This document shows positions 12,264-27,886 of a stretch of 64,000 nt of DNA, one piece after another. The notes beneath the pieces are model-generated. The model saw only the letters and a list, made by a program, of their open reading frames with translations. It was not told the origin of the DNA and ran no database searches. Source of the DNA: Styela clava (taxonomy: Eukaryota; Chordata; Ascidiacea; Stolidobranchia; Styelidae). The DNA lies in assembly GCF_964204865.1 (NCBI RefSeq), contig NC_135263.1, forward strand, positions 7,364,303 through 7,428,302, read 5' to 3'. Numbering within the stretch: the stretch's first letter is position 1; the number at the start of each line of letters is the position of its first letter. A program made the position numbers and the translations under genes.

Positions 12264-13935
12264 AAAAAAATATTTTTTTTCATTATTTTTAACAGAAAAG
12301 TTTTAAATTTCATCGATAACATATTTTTCAGCCAACAAGGATATCCATTTCAACCTCCTTTTTAAAGATTTTAATCGTATCAACTTGAGCATAATCCATT
12401 TTGCAAACATTTTTTGTACTATTTGTAAATCATAGCTTTCTCTTAATGCAACACATTTTTATTTTAGACAGCAATAACTCTATTATAGTACTGTTGTACT
12501 GTTACATTTACATCAAGTAGGGTGGTCAATGATTGTTGAGATACATTTTAATTCAGTCGATCCCAACCTCATGATTAGCGTAGAATAACGTAAGTAGGTT
12601 ATTTTCTCCTATCAGAACATTAAAACGCTGCAAATGCAAAATTGAAGCAGGAGCTAAAACCCGAGCTTAAGCTTAAACCATGAATAGCACATAGATAATT
12701 GAATCAAACCATTGTAGAAAAGATTCATTGGAAATAACGAAGTTGGATTGTTCTCGTTAGCATGGAAACTATAATATATACACAATTATCATTCAGAAAA
12801 TAGATAAATTAGAAGTTATAAAATTTAGTTGTTGTGACATTTTTTTCATTCGTGGAACATGTTCACTCTTTATACTACAAACGCAAACAAATGTGCGTTT
12901 AGATACACTTTTAAAAAATTGTTGCTGTTTCACGTCATAACGTAACTGTGACATGAATAGGAATAATTTTATAGGATTTTTCATTTTATTCGCGGGTCAC
13001 GAAGATTTTATTCGATTCAAGAAAATTCTAGATTTCCAACAATTTGTTATCACGAAGAAACTATTCATTTAAATAATTATCAGTATCCGACGGACAGTTT
13101 CCAAACGTGGATTTATAAAAAATATGTCAACATTTAAGTGTTGAGATTAATCCTGATTAGAATAGAAATTATCAATTTCTCTGAATAAACTATCGTCCAG
13201 TTTTGAGGTTTAAATTAAAAAAAAAAAGATATTAATTACAAACACCATATCATTGAAAGGAAACCTATCTAATTTTTGAACCCATTTTGAGAACCCGGCT
13301 GGGGTTGATAACTTGGAAATTTTTTTTTATCTCAATTGTTTCTATTAAAAGACACGGTGAATTTCCCATGGGAGAAAAATCGATATTTAGTAATCAGATA
13401 ATAACATATTGTATTGGAAAAAATCTATTGTCGTAATTATTCTATATGACGTATTCAAGATTTTAAAATATTTCTGGCAGTTCAAAGCTACCGTTATTGC
13501 CGTGTTGCAAACTAAACGTACATTATAAGAACCGAGGTTACTAGAAATGGTGTAGTTGTAGTCGACGCTATTTTAGATGATTTGAAAAGAAATTGAATTT
13601 TAAGATGAGTTCAATGAACCTGCAAGGAGCCGAAATTAAAATGTGATAAATAAATTGTTCCATGGTACGTATGAAAGATGACAAATCCGACTCTCATTTA
13701 CACTACATCAGTAATAAAAAATAAAGATTGTTAACTACAACCGGTGAAATATATTTGAAAGTTTCTCGAGGCATTCTCACCTATACAAGTAGTCTATGTT
13801 TTCATCTTTTTCCGCTTTTCAAACTTAAATCAAATCGATTCGAAGCAACTTAAAAAAACGGCTTGATTTTATTTAAAACAAAAATGATAACTTAGATAAC
13901 ACGCGGCGATTGGACGATGCGGCAACGAGTCTCAA

Positions 13936-14080
13936 CATCGACCAAAAGCGTTTGTTCTCCTTGCGTTCGAAGCGTTCCCAAGTCGTAATACTCGGGGGTT
14001 GTTATATTTCATCTAATCATCGACCAAAAGCGTTTATTGCCCCTATGTTTACAACGTTCCCGAGTTGAAACACTATGAGT
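13936..14080. repeat. Imperfect tandem repeat, period 82 bp
   Basis: The string CATCGACCAAAAGCGTTT starts at 13936 and again at 14018, followed in both by related sequence containing GCGTTCCC or ACGTTCCC. The repeat is locally less AT-rich than its surroundings. Its function is unknown. Confidence 0.7.
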
Positions 14081-14499
14081 ATTTTACATGTGTCACAGCT
14101 TTAGAGGAGACAATCTTTTTTAGACCATTTAAATTGTTAAGAAGTTTTACAAATCTGACATTATATAAACGTTTCTATTAATTACCTATGTCATTATAAT
14201 ATCAACATTATTCTTCCTTTAAAACATAGGTCTGCGATTTCTTCCCTCGGTATCATTTGTTTTCCTCTAAATATACGGCGCAAACGATACTAACGCATGT
14301 TTCACTGGCGTTTATCATTTGGATGAATATTGAAAGTTAATTTTAGAAGAAACAATCCCTACACAAAATTTCTCTAATATATTATGTAGTTGATGTAATC
14401 ATTCAATGTGTTTTTTCATTAACTTGACTCATTCTTCAAGTTAATTATTGATATTTTATCACACTTTATGCTATATGATGTTATACTAAATAGAATCAA

Positions 14500-14580
14500 G
14501 ATTCGGAAATATTCGAGTCGGAACATTCCGATTCGGAATTCGATTCGAAAACAAATATTCGAAACTTACATCCCTATTTA
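14500..14580. mobile_element. Possible end of a decayed hAT-like element
   Basis: ATTCG/ATTCGAA-type motifs repeat several times and finish in AAACTTACATCCCTA, a pattern seen at ends of many hAT elements. The other end and a target-site duplication were not found. Confidence 0.25.
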
Positions 14581-16652
14581 CAAGTATCCGAAAAAAAAAA
14601 TATCCGAAAGCGGCCTCGGACTAAACCCATTATCCAACTATTGGCAACGCTAAGGCTTGTGCGAGCTCAAAATCGCCTAAATGTTAGCCGAGTAAGTTTA
14701 ACGATCACTACACCAACCTAATGATATGGATCAAGCCAATTTTCAGTTTAACTAGATCTTGATATCGTTCAATGACACCAGATATCGCACACTTTGAGTG
14801 GCATGATCTAATTCCTAAGACCGTGTATACGCTCTTATCGAAAGACTAAATAAATAACTTATAAAATCAAAATAACGGAAAACTTCAAAAAAATTACGAT
14901 TTTCATTTAGAAATGCCCACACACGTCAAGTTTCAAAACTATTAATTATATATCTTTCGAAATTGCTTCAGGTCTTCAGGTCCTGGCTTCAACATACTAA
15001 AGATACTTTTTGAATACCATAATCTTACCTTTCTAGAATCATAGGCTATTGAGTTATCATGGATACTGGCGTGTAGAAAGCATGATACTAACGTCTATAC
15101 TCTTAACATGTATTTTTCTAAGCACTTGTTCTAACAAAAACAAAACCTTTAAGTTATACACACATATTGAAATAGAACAAAAAATAAATTGAACGAAAGT
15201 TTGGAAAACATCGATGTATATGTCCGGAGAAATAAACTGTATGTCAGAAGCAAAATAACAACCCAACATCAACTCTATTTCAATCCGCCACGCTTGAGTT
15301 ACAATAGTAATAACTATTGGTTTGTGCATTCTCTCTAACCCACGTTTCAACAAAAATATATTTTGAACCCAAACCCTAAATTATAGAACTATCACATACC
15401 CAAATTCATTTTTTTAAATTAAAAAATTATCGTTTTGCGGTACAATACAAAAGTGATACTTTCACACCGACAGTCTTTACCACTAGGACGTTATAATGAT
15501 ATACTGCGAACGTTACAAAATTGATGTAACAATGGTGACAAGATTTACAAAAAAACACAAAAATTCCTGTTTTTCAAGATAATCAATTCATGTATTTAAC
15601 TGACATCCAATTGCTCACGCTTGCTTCATGTGATTAACTGCGAAATATTTTATATTTTACTAAATGCTGTAACAATATTAACGTATGCATTATGCATAAT
15701 TCATACATTTTCTATTCTTCAACAACAACGTAAATATGACCATACGGACAGTCCAACAATCGGATTACATATCACGTCAAAGGGGTACTGAATATTTGGA
15801 GGAAATAAGCATTCTGAATTAAACTATGGACGAACGCTTGACGTACATATTTCATATGTCAATTACACACCGGAAAATATAAACGAGGCCACAGGGTTTT
15901 TGTGAAAAATTCTGTATTCGATAATCAATTTATGAATTTATTTTCGAGATATAGCACAAATTAGTTGTTATGGGAAGATAAAATTTTCAACTCATAATTG
16001 ACTCATAGTTTCCAAATCTCATACAGTTTTACCATTGTAATCATAACATTATTTTAACCTGATAAAACATAAAAGAGGTCGAAAATGAAATCCATAAATC
16101 TAGAGTAAGAAACGAGACACGAAGATCGATGCAAACAATCATTGAATAAAGACATGAAAAGATTATTTTGACAAACAGAAACAGATATTTGCTCCGCCAA
16201 TGTTTCTTCAGTGTTATTTCAAATTTTAAAAAAATATTTTCGAATTGGCACAATTATATAGGTATACTGATTATTCAATTTTTATTGCTATACTTTCCTT
16301 TTATATAGGTATCATATCCTGTCGCTAATATACGTAACTTTAATTATATCCTTTACTGAATTAAATCATAGCACCTTGTTATTGCTATGGTCATAGGCGT
16401 TAAGTGCCTTACTCATAATGCAATAAAGTATAGTGGTAAGTAGATAACTACTGAAACTAGTTAGCAAAACTCACAGAGGAAGACATTAAAGTATATGGGG
16501 CAACAAAAAATCTTCAAATATAGATTTGTGTATAGTTAACTCAGCAACTGTATGGAGTGTTTAAGCTATCCGGTACATATACTTGCTATTTTACACTTAT
16601 GAATCTTTGATTATTTGATTAATGAGAGAAGAACACATGGTCCCAATCGCCA

Positions 16653-16943
16653 TTAAATGGGTTGGCTTACACTCGATTCAAGCAAGTCGATACTCCATGT
16701 ACGGGGCATCAAAGAACGCCCCGCCCGCCCCATATTGAAGGCAATTGAAATTGCGAGCGTTAAATAAAACATCACTTTCCGGAGTTGGCGCTGGTAAGTG
16801 CTAACGTGATTTCTGTAACACGCCAATAACCGCTGTTTCACACGCAATTTTCTGATGGATAAATATAGGACAGACGAGCCATATTTGGCATTGTATGCAA
16901 TACAGTACCAGGTTTTAAGCATGCCAAGACATTGTTTATTCAT
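16653..16943 (-). other. Unassigned open frame, 96 codons
   Basis: An open frame lies in a patch that is GC-richer than its surroundings. The translation is basic (several Arg/Lys-rich segments) and resembles no family I recognise. No splice context or start signal supports it. It could be a remnant of a repeat. Confidence 0.2.
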
Positions 16944-17243
16944 CGTGACGAGGTTTCCATATCATATTTTGTCGTAGTTTCATATCTTGTCGCAGGGCTG
17001 TGTTGTTGAATACAACAAAACAGCCATTATTTTCTTCATTGCCTCGCTAGTATCATATTAAAATAAAAATTGCACATGTTGCAATGCAGTAAGCAGTTGG
17101 TCACCAGAGACAGCCATTTCCCCTAATTCAAACATATTTCTGGCGACGAATCAAAAAAAGAACAAGTCTCATCTATATTATTATAGTAAATAAACCTTCT
17201 TGCTTAGAAATGACGACTCTTCAAAAAATAACATAATAGCTGC

Positions 17244-17261
17244 TATATATATATATATATA
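17244..17261. repeat. (TA)n microsatellite
   Basis: A short pure TA run in gene-free DNA. Confidence 0.85.
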
Positions 17262-20200
17262 ACGTACTGTCAATTTAAATCGACACAAAAATCTAAAAAC
17301 TTTTTCCAAAATTTTATGAGACACATGTCACTCTCTATATCGAAAATCGGAAAACAAAATATTGTACTGATACAAAACAACGGGTATATTTATTATGATT
17401 TGTAGTCACAACACACTACGAAACAGATGAAATATTTTACTATTTAGAACACTCCACAAAATTAATGGTCGCGATAACCTTAAAGATAACCAACAGCAAA
17501 TTCTAAAAATACCCGAGGCCCTATATGCACACTGCAATAAAATGACATAAAATTAACGAATGTTTCACAGTTATTATATCCAATGACAATGTTAACACAT
17601 ACTCGGAAGGAAATCAAATATGAAAGATTCTCAAGCCATTCGAGAATTATTTTCGACAATTATTGCGATATGAGCAAATGACATTGCTCACAATTGCAAA
17701 TTTGCAACATTTTGTACAGTCTATATTTACAATTATAAAACACATTTCAACCTCATCTTAAAATTATGATTGTTTACGGGCTCTTATCGATTCCAGACAA
17801 CATGTCTCCAGTATTATCGTTGGTCGAGCATGCTAACGTCGTAACTGAGAAACTAAAAAAATGTCATGAAATAACAACGTAAATATTAAAAAAAAATTAG
17901 ACTTCAGGTTTATTTTGAAATAAGATGTTCGCGTTTTTTTTTTTATCATTTTCATTTCATGGAAACGGGAAAATGTCAACGTTTTCGTTAAACACGTATA
18001 TTAAATAATTTCAATAACTTCAAATTTCTACTAATTTGCAATTGTATCCACATAGTAAGGAAGAGCTGAGAGTGTTGACAATCAATATTCACTTTACGAT
18101 CCAGTTTCCATATTACTTGTGGTAATGTGCACATGTGTTCGCCCTCCGGTAGTCAAGTCGTATAATTGTTATTGCTTACAGCATACGATTGTATAATTTA
18201 ACAATGTTCATTCTGTTTTAATAGCTTCCTGGTGGTCACACAGAATGCAAATAAATAAATTCCGTTGCAAACGAACCCACGATCTCTTATGGTCGAGTTT
18301 AATCTTATATTTAGAGAAATGGGTGTGCGTGCCAACAAGAAAAAATATTTAAAATCTACCACAATCCGATTGATATTTTAGTTTGCAAAACATTTTTCAT
18401 TGCACAGTATGAAAGAGCATGTTTCATTTACTGAAGTTATTTCTAAACAAAAAATAATCGTTTTCTGTTTCTTTACAAAACCAGACATTGAAACTGAAAA
18501 GTTTTCTATGATATGTCCTTGTTTGTGGCACGAAACTGTTTCGATTGAGATCAAAGTGTTACAAAGGGTAACAAAAATGATATACAGTGTTGCTATAACA
18601 ACACTTCAATAATGCTAGTGGCTATGATAGTTCACAGGTAATGATGACTTCTATGGTATGGCTGTTCATATTGAGCTTCTTACCTGTACTGATATAATCA
18701 TAAATTTGATATATTTTACTGCACATCAAACACACGGAATGATACAAATTTTCACATTTCAACTTCAATCATGAGGTTCCATCAGAAACATATGAAATAA
18801 AATGTTGAAGTGAATGACTCAGCAACAACAATAAAATTTTCTTACTTTTTTCGGAGTCACAAAAATTACTGTTATATTCATGAAAATGCCATATATCAGG
18901 AAATATGCAATGCAGGGCCGCAATTATACATATGTTACCCATTAAATAATGCCACTGCGCAATATTTCATCGCGTTATTGCAAACTATTGTAGCAACATA
19001 AAATTTGAATCCCGAATTGAACACGGGCTCAATAAAATCGCCATCTGTCGCCGAGGCTGTTGAATTAACTATCTTACAAAAATATTACGCTGGAAGATAT
19101 TCACTGTTCTTTTATTTTATTTTCTGAAACCACAGTGACATTTTATCTTCTGGGCATACTTCCGATTTTGATTATTTTTTCAGATAAAGTATTGTAAGGA
19201 ACAATTTGAGCTTGCGGAAGTGATTCTATTAACATTTTTAAGCGGTGAAAATTGAAAATATACAAAACAGTCTCAAAAACAAAAGCTACTTTTAGGAACA
19301 TTTAAAAAAATAATTTAATAATGATTTTATTTTAAAGTAGTTTGTTTAGCCAAGCGTTTGACTTTATGCTTTCTACAATATACTATAAATATATGCGCAT
19401 ACATCTTTCGATAATGTTAATGGTCGCATTCAAATCTTCTACCACGCTTACCCATGGTGTATTATCATACTTCTAAGCTGATCGAAAGAGATAGGATGCA
19501 AAAAAATATTCCATACGTTTCTGTGTCATCAATACCGATAAAATTTTTGTAATTCGATCAAAGTGAAGAATATATAAACGCCTTTGTCGCCGAACCCGTT
19601 TACGTAAACTTTAAAAATCTGAAAATGAGCATTTTTATAACGGTTGTAGCTGCGTATAAATTATGTATGAATTTTGAAGTGTTCAGAAAGACAAAATGTG
19701 ATCAAAATTAAATGGTAAAACTCTGGTTCCGCCTCTCTATTTCAAGCGTGCGACTGTTATATTACAACAATCTCAGGAATAATGTGTAAAGTAATGATAA
19801 AATCAGAGTATAACATTAATATTTTTAATCTTGTCTGCAAGCATGCAAACTATTATTTGACAACTCGCTTTGCCCTGTTACCCATTACAAATCTCAAGTT
19901 TGTAATCTGAGGAAGTCCATCGCTATAAAAACTCCACTGATGAATGAGACGATGCTATTTGACCGAAAAATATTATATTTAGGAAAAGAGACCTAGCTTT
20001 TTCAAATTCACACCCCTGTAGTACTTCGATTGGCGACAAGAAACAGGTTATTAACGAATTTATATGGTGCCTATCTCTTCCCAGACGAAATTCAATACTT
20101 TAGCTATGATAGGCCAATATATGAATAAATTGCGTCCAAATTTTCTCTGAGTATAAATTTTCTATCAATAGAAACATTAGACAAACTGAAAATCTTAATT

Positions 20201-23200
20201 TGTTATCTTCATATCTATAAAATGTATGTATACAAAATACTTAATGAGTGATTTTCGCTATGTTTTCTGATACAAGCTTAGTGTATATACAGCCAATGCC
20301 CTGACAGTCAAAATGTTGAAAGAATCAGTTAGGAGTGACCACAAGAAATCAATCTAGTTAACGACCATAGGCAGTATACCGATGTCAATAACATCCTAAA
20401 ATATACCATGAGTTGAATTACGCTCGTTATATGACACTTACGCGCCTAATTTTCAACGCGAAAACGACATCTACTCTACACGACTCGTGTTTTATTTGAC
20501 ACCCACGACCCATATCGATCCCACAAATGCTTCTTTGAATATTGTAGACAACTGAATACAGTACAATGTTAGAATAGTTCGGGATATAAGACTGAAATTT
20601 TCGAAGGATCAACAAATGAAAATTTCTGCAGAAGAAGAAAGTAAAGCAGCAGAAAGAGGTGATTTGTAAAAAAGCAAACGAAAATATAGCTTTATGTTGG
20701 TGTTATGTTTTACTCAAGTAACCACTCTCTGTGCCTAAAATCAAAGTACTCATATTATTATCTAACTCAAAGTATATATAATGCTTCCCATAAAAATTAA
20801 AAAACTTAATGACGTTGCCAGGTAAAGAAAAGATCATTCTCCAAGTTACTATTTCTCTAAATATGATTAAGATACTTTGCTGTAATAACATAAGTCAACT
20901 ATTTTAGTTGAAAATTTTATGGCATTCCAATCAGTAGTATTGTCAATATAATTTAACAATGTTTTCATAACAAAATGAGATGGTACCTACGTGCGTTGTG
21001 AAGTTATTAAAAAAAATGAAAAAAAGAAAAAGGCTGGAGTCTGCAAATTACACACTTCACCGGGCATGATGAATTGCCAATTAATGCAAGAGATTGAGTT
21101 TTCCATCAATGTCAGTAATGACAAAAATTGTACTCTTTCAACTCAAGTGATACTTAACCGGCTAAAACATTAAATTCAAATACCGACAGCATTTGTTGTT
21201 AGAATTACGGTTACATTTTACTGCTAATTTGAAGGCAATTTTTTTGTTGTATTTTCATTTGTATCTCCAGCAGGCAATATTAAACCAAATTTTTCTTGGC
21301 CATTTCTTGGTAACTGTACTAACAAAAGTACAAATACCATACTTCCGTTAGAAATAATTTATATAAAATGTCTTTAAAATATCAGTATCAAAAATTTCCT
21401 TTTCTAGAATACTTCATGACAGTTATGACATGAGTTATATTAGAATAAAAATATAGGGCATATATATATATATACATCACATCATATATATACATGTACA
21501 TCACCATGACATTTATGTAAACGTTTAATAAAGATATCCTGAGACTGAGATATAGAAGGATATGATTAATTTAGGCCATAAATGGAACAACTTAGAAAAA
21601 CGGAACATAATAAAAAATGAATTTTAATACAAAGATAATTTAATATCATTTTTCAAGTTGGCAATGAATAACTGGTGTTTTCTTAAATTTTGTATCTCTT
21701 GTCTCTTCAAAGCAGAATTAGAATAATTTTTTTTTCCAGAACTTGCCTTCTAGAACTAGTACATATCTACGTGTATAGTTAGTTATCAGATACCAACTCT
21801 TGATTAGAGCCAGTGCGTTCAGCAACTATTAACATTATTACCTCTTTTTAACATTTCAATGAACTGAAATCGAGCAAAGCTCTTTTGGGGTGGATACTAG
21901 ACTTGGCCAATATTATACCTAATCTTGTTTACTGATGGTGCCGAGGTGTGGTTCATCATTGACACAAAACAATTCTCATTGGATTATAACGCACTGATAG
22001 AAACAATAAATTCAGATAACTTATCCAATGGGATGAACTTTTGCTGCCATCACTTCATAATTTACTGAATTCGATGATAATTAAAGTAGCGATTTAATCT
22101 AAACTATGAATTACAAAAAAAACGTAAATGTTGAAGAAGGCAATCTACAAAGAGGCTGCAACGGGTTTATAGGTTCTATATAGGGATTAAAACCCAACGC
22201 ATTTCATTTCAGCGAACCGATCATTACAAATCGATAATTCTGATGTCGTAAACAATTACGTAAACCATCTAATGACTACCGACCAAGGTAGCGGTTTAGT
22301 ATATAGTCATCATACTGTATATCATGTTATGTGTATGTGTATAAAAATTATCCCTCACCAAACGCACTTCATTTATCCTGATAATACACTAATTATTTCA
22401 AAGCAAGTTTCCCAAAATGGTTGGATTCTTTGGATGTAAATGTCAAGTTTCACATATAAAATATACCTTTTCAAATTATGACATTTTTTAAACTTTAACA
22501 ATCTCCCAAACTATTTATCCCTGTCATTATTAATTGATAACATTAGGTAAATCGAGCTATTGTTGAACTGTGACTTTATACTATTATAATCATATGGTAT
22601 TTTGAGATATTCAATTTGCCTTCAATCACAGTGTTATTAAAATAATAGCCGATTTTTGAATGAACCAATCAATCAATCTGCAATATATATCCCTAGTTAA
22701 TAAACAATTCAACCTGTTGAAAAATAAGTTAGTATATATGTATATATGTTTATAAAACGATATGAACATTATCTAGTTTCCCGTAAAATATCTTTCAACG
22801 ACTCACGAGTCTTGGCAAGTCCGGGCATCTCGAATTTTAACGACAAGTCTAATTGGAGTCAGGAAATTAATGTTGCCACAAAACTTGATTGGAAAACAAA
22901 CACAATAGTGTTATTAAAACAACAATTATCTTGAATATTTTTTCTCGACTTTTATAACCTAAAGTAATTTTGGGTAACTTGTGTAATTCGAAACTATTAT
23001 CCAAAACAAAGAGCATTGAATAAGGAGATGAGATTATTAAAAGCCAAAAAACTCGCCAAAATAGCGGAAAAAAAAATTAAAATGATTTGCTCAGCTTATA
23101 TTTAAAGTAAACTATTAATTGTAAAAAAATTGTCTGCGTTACATGGTATCGCATCAAAAAAAAATTCAAATTTATTACTAATGTGAAACGAAAAGTCAGT

Positions 23201-26200
23201 AATAAAATACCACAAAGTACTTAATGTTTGTTTCCGATATGATATGAAAAAAAATGACACAATGTCGATTTCTTGATAAAGCATTTTTGATAATTTTTTC
23301 TCAAAACTAGAAAAAAACAATCACATAAGGTAAACAGCACTTGGCTTAAAAACGTTGTTTTGACTAAAATTCAAAAACCTTTGGTCGTCAAGCCGCATTT
23401 TTGTAATCCTATTATGGTGCTAAATATAGATTTAAGTCTTACTATTACAAAAATAAATATACATTCTAAAAGAGCTCCAATTCTCTAAATGCGATTATTG
23501 TATTCAGATAAATTGACATTTTCCAAACAAAACTGGGAAAGTATGTAGAAGAGCGTTTAGTTCCAAGTTAGCACCATCTACGCCTCAACAAATCTGCTCA
23601 ACAGACCAAGTACCGAAACATATCGTTTCATCTTGCGGATAAATAGTAAAAATCAATTCTACGCTAAAAAAGCTTTTCAAAATTTTCCGCAATTTCGATC
23701 TACACCAAAAGGTAAACTGTAGATTAACATCTTCAAAATTACTTTCTGCTCTCGAGCTTACTTACAGTAAATCGATTCCGTTATAGTCGGTCAATCATAA
23801 AATTAACTGATCCGCTTGCATATGAGAAACCTATATATGAATACCTATACAAATAAAAAAACTAAATAAAACTTTTTCGTGTAAGCACCGAAATAATAAT
23901 GATATAATCCTTTGTAAACTAAGAGATTACAGGCGGTAGCATACCTTGTTTATGTCCCTGTATAGCTTCAAAAATGATAGTTGGATTAACTAGACACGAT
24001 TTTTTTCAGTTACGTTTTGTTCATATTAATAACTTGAATTAGTTTAACTTGTAGTAGAATAAACTTTCAAGTATACGGAAAAGCATAAATATATTGGTTT
24101 CATACAAATAAAGATTCTAATTATAATTCTAAGGGTATAACGGTTCAATGGTTTTTCCTTCATACTACATTTAGACAATAGCAATAAACAAAATAATCTT
24201 CTCCGTCTAGATTTTGTTTTTATTTCCACGGAATTTGAAATAATAATGAAGGAAATTACTAGAGTTACTGTGCAGACAAAACTAACTATTGTTTTGTAAC
24301 GTTACATTGACACATGTCAATAGAAGTCTTTGAAATACAATTTATAATAACGTTTTTAATTTCGTACACAAACGTCGAGCAATTCCTGTAATATTATTAG
24401 CTTTAGAGACATGAAAATAAAAATATTGAAAGCATAACTCAGGTTTTGTTATAAGAGAGGTTCTCATAGGAACCCGAGTCGCTAACAACGTTTTATTCTA
24501 TTTATCCGACTGTGAGAACCTGCAAATAAAACTAACTAATATAATTAATTAAACAAAGCTACTATCTCTAACGGTGTAAAACTATGATATAAGATGACTA
24601 CCTTGGCCTGATTTATGAAAGAACAATTACGAATCACACGTCAAACCAAACGCTCAAGCGGCACAACTCATTGCCACGATTTTAGGTACCCAGTGTTTCA
24701 ATACTCTTCTGACCGATTTCCAGACTAAGTTTTAAAATATGTCGTCCATTCTATTAGGCTGTCTTAAAAATTAAATCAATCCTAATTTAATTTGAGTACA
24801 CAATTTTCAAAATAATGTCAAAGATACGAACAAACAGTATTTCAATTAGTTTATAGTCCATTTGGCTATGTTGAGCCAATTAAACAATGTTTTTATTTAG
24901 AGACGGTCAAATAAACCTTAATGCAAAAAATACACCACCTCCTTACAAATATGATAGCCAATTATTTACGCTAATGATCAACATTTGACTGAATTCTACA
25001 AATTTACAAAAAGCAAGTGCGCATTTTTTTGCTTTGCCTTCCGCTTCGAATGCTGAACTTCATCTGAATTTGTTTCAATTTGGCACTTTATAAAGATCAT
25101 TATGTCATCACTCCATGCGTTGCGCCATTTTACACAATCAAACTGTAAAATTGCGTGTGAAGTGCAAATAACTTTATCATAGATCTGGCTACAAAAGCGT
25201 TGAATTGTTTTCTTACATAGCGGTTGGAATTTATTAATGCAATAATTCATATATAACTAACCATAATTTAAAGATCACTTGGTAAGATTTCACAAGATTT
25301 GTAACGAAAATATGCAGAGAAGTATAGCCGGTTAAGGATTCAGTCAAATATAAAGCTGTGATAATGCGCAATATTTGTTTGAATAAGTAGGTTTTGTCAC
25401 ATTCTGACAGCAACGATCGTAAAAATATAAAACTACACCTTCGGGCTCATTATGAATACTTGTAGATATATATCAAAAATTCTATAATACTTTGTGATAT
25501 GATTTCGAAGTTAATAAATAAAGATCTGGATCCAAAATCTACGTGAAGATAATCATTACTTGTCAGGCTTATTTCATGGAAGAATAATAAATAAAATTTC
25601 AAATCTGACATTTTATCAGTGTTTAATCATTGTAAGACAAATTCCCCGGAACACCCACTCTTTATCGCATTGAGGTGGTTGTGACTGGCGTGTAAACGGG
25701 GGAGAAAGGTAGAAATAATAAGTTTTATAAAGAAAAAAAATGAAAGTAGAAACTAAATTAATCGAAGTGAGCAATGAACATTAAAAGAAAATGAGGAAGA
25801 GAATAAAACAGAAGGATAAATAAATACAAGCATATGACAAAACTACAGCAATTACAAAATATTCATTCTACAAAATATTACGGAAGACAGTGAAGTTGTT
25901 AAATAAATACAAACATTATTTTTTAACAATCCTTCAATACGAGATTGTGACGAATGGAAACATTCATTGACGCGTCTGTTATCAGTCGTAATATAATCAC
26001 ACGTGTAGTAAAAGGTTTATTAAAATGATGGGGAATTAAATTTCAACGTCAACATCACCAACGTTACCAACAACCTGTTTTGTATCGCATTACTTATGAA
26101 TGCAATATAAAACATTTTACTGACATTTGACCCGACACACATCGCAATTTTTTGGCAAAATCAAATAGAAAAGTTAAAATTACTAATGCAAAGAGGTTTT

Positions 26201-27886
26201 TGAGTATTTTTTCCGCGCTGAAATAGCTCATTGGAATATCATCAACAATAAAGATTGAGTACATATTCAATAAAATTTTCCAGTTAGCAATTTAGTTTTA
26301 TAATTATGTACAATAGCAGAAGCCAATAAAATATTTTCTGAGAATGTATAATCATCCTTAAGATCACAAAATATCTTGACACGTTAATGATTTAGTTACT
26401 AGTGTCCAATTTTACCTGGAATACGAGATACCAGCTTGCATTCAATTCTTACTTAAAAATACACTGTATACTCCACTAATAGGGCTGTTTCTTGATGCAT
26501 TTATTTCCACATCAAAACGCAATTAGCAGGAAACGATTATTTATGTTTATGCCAATTGAAAGAAAATATGGCTCAGCTTTATTTTGAATTCGCTGAAAAA
26601 CGAGGTCACGAACACAAATTAAAAAAATCCTTAATAAAGAGATAGAAAAAAATCTCTGGAGTGCTATTATAACAGTGATGTCAGTACCATTGAAACCAAT
26701 CAAGTTAATACTACCAGGAAAGCTAGTGAATAGTATTATCAGGGAGCAAAAGCAATTATATATACAGGGATCTGGAACCCAAAATAAGGACGACTGGAAA
26801 AATTTCTGCATTATTAGCACGTCTTTTTTCACGTCTCATTTTTAAATTTAGGCTAAAATAACCACCACCACGATAAAACCTAACGATCGCCACACTAACA
26901 ATGCTTTATGCCTATCTGTGCCTTGATTCTTCGTTTTTCAAATAAAATTGTGGTGCTTTTATGATGCCCCAATAAAGTTTTGGCGATAAGACAAACAACA
27001 CAAAGCTTCCTTTATGAAGTCCAAATAAGACAAAAAAAAGGACACGCAAGCCAAAAATAAGGATCCAAGCCAAAATTAAGCCAAAAATAAGGACAATCCT
27101 TAAAAATAAAGACGGTATGGAATCCCCGTATATATATCATATGCTGGAAAGAAATAGAAAAAGCATTTAAGGGTTTAACTGATTTTTTTTCACGAAATCC
27201 TTCCAAAGCAAGATCAAGACCGCTAACTCAGAAATAAAGCGGATTATCTCGTCGCGGAATTACGGGCAACGACTGAGAGCTAGTGAGGGTATAAAGAATT
27301 ATAGTGAGGAATTACGCGTTATAGTGAATACCGAATGATGCAAGACTTCAAGCGGTTTAGGTCAATACGATCTGGAAAACAGCAATGATGTAGTGAATTT
27401 TCGAATATTTAATATTTTTTTTTTTGCCAAAAACTCGATACTAAAATATTTGACACATATTTATTCGAACTTGGCCGAATTTTCCGATATATTGGAAATG
27501 ACTAACGCGATTTATCTAATAAAGTACACAAATAAAAGTAAACCTTAGTACCAAGAACCATTATATTGCGATCACTTCAATGCATCTAAAAATTGATTTA
27601 AATTTTACAAAAATCATAAAATACATGATTACATAAATTACATGATTGTAATGTAATATTCAAAGATGCGGGTATTTGTTGTTTTGTTGTTTAGCAACAA
27701 GGAAACGGAACGGTTCGATTTGATGGTGTTTCCCAAAAAGAACAATGCTGCAATTGTATTAATCTAGTGTTATTGGCATATAGGCCATATTGGACGCCTG
27801 GAGGAGATTATAAACCGGGTCATAAATCCTCCTCCACGAACGCAATGTCGTCCACTTTGTGCAGTTTTATAAAACTACTTTTAGAC

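Larger units (their letters stand above)
12264..27878. other. Long gene-poor stretch
   Basis: About 15.6 kb of AT-rich sequence. I found no set of exons with matching phases, no family motif and no RNA gene. It contains small repeats near 13.9-14.1 kb, a possible transposon end near 14.5 kb, a TA microsatellite at 17244-17261 and a GC-richer patch at 16640-16980 with an unassigned open frame. First exons or regulatory elements of flanking genes could be hidden here. Confidence 0.5.

Noticed and set aside
18810-19001. 63-codon open frame with several Cys and Tyr residues
   Set aside because: No homology recognised and no supporting signals; likely chance.
24996-25250. 84-codon open frame on the minus strand
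   Set aside because: The composition looks somewhat protein-like, but no acceptor, donor or homology could be argued.
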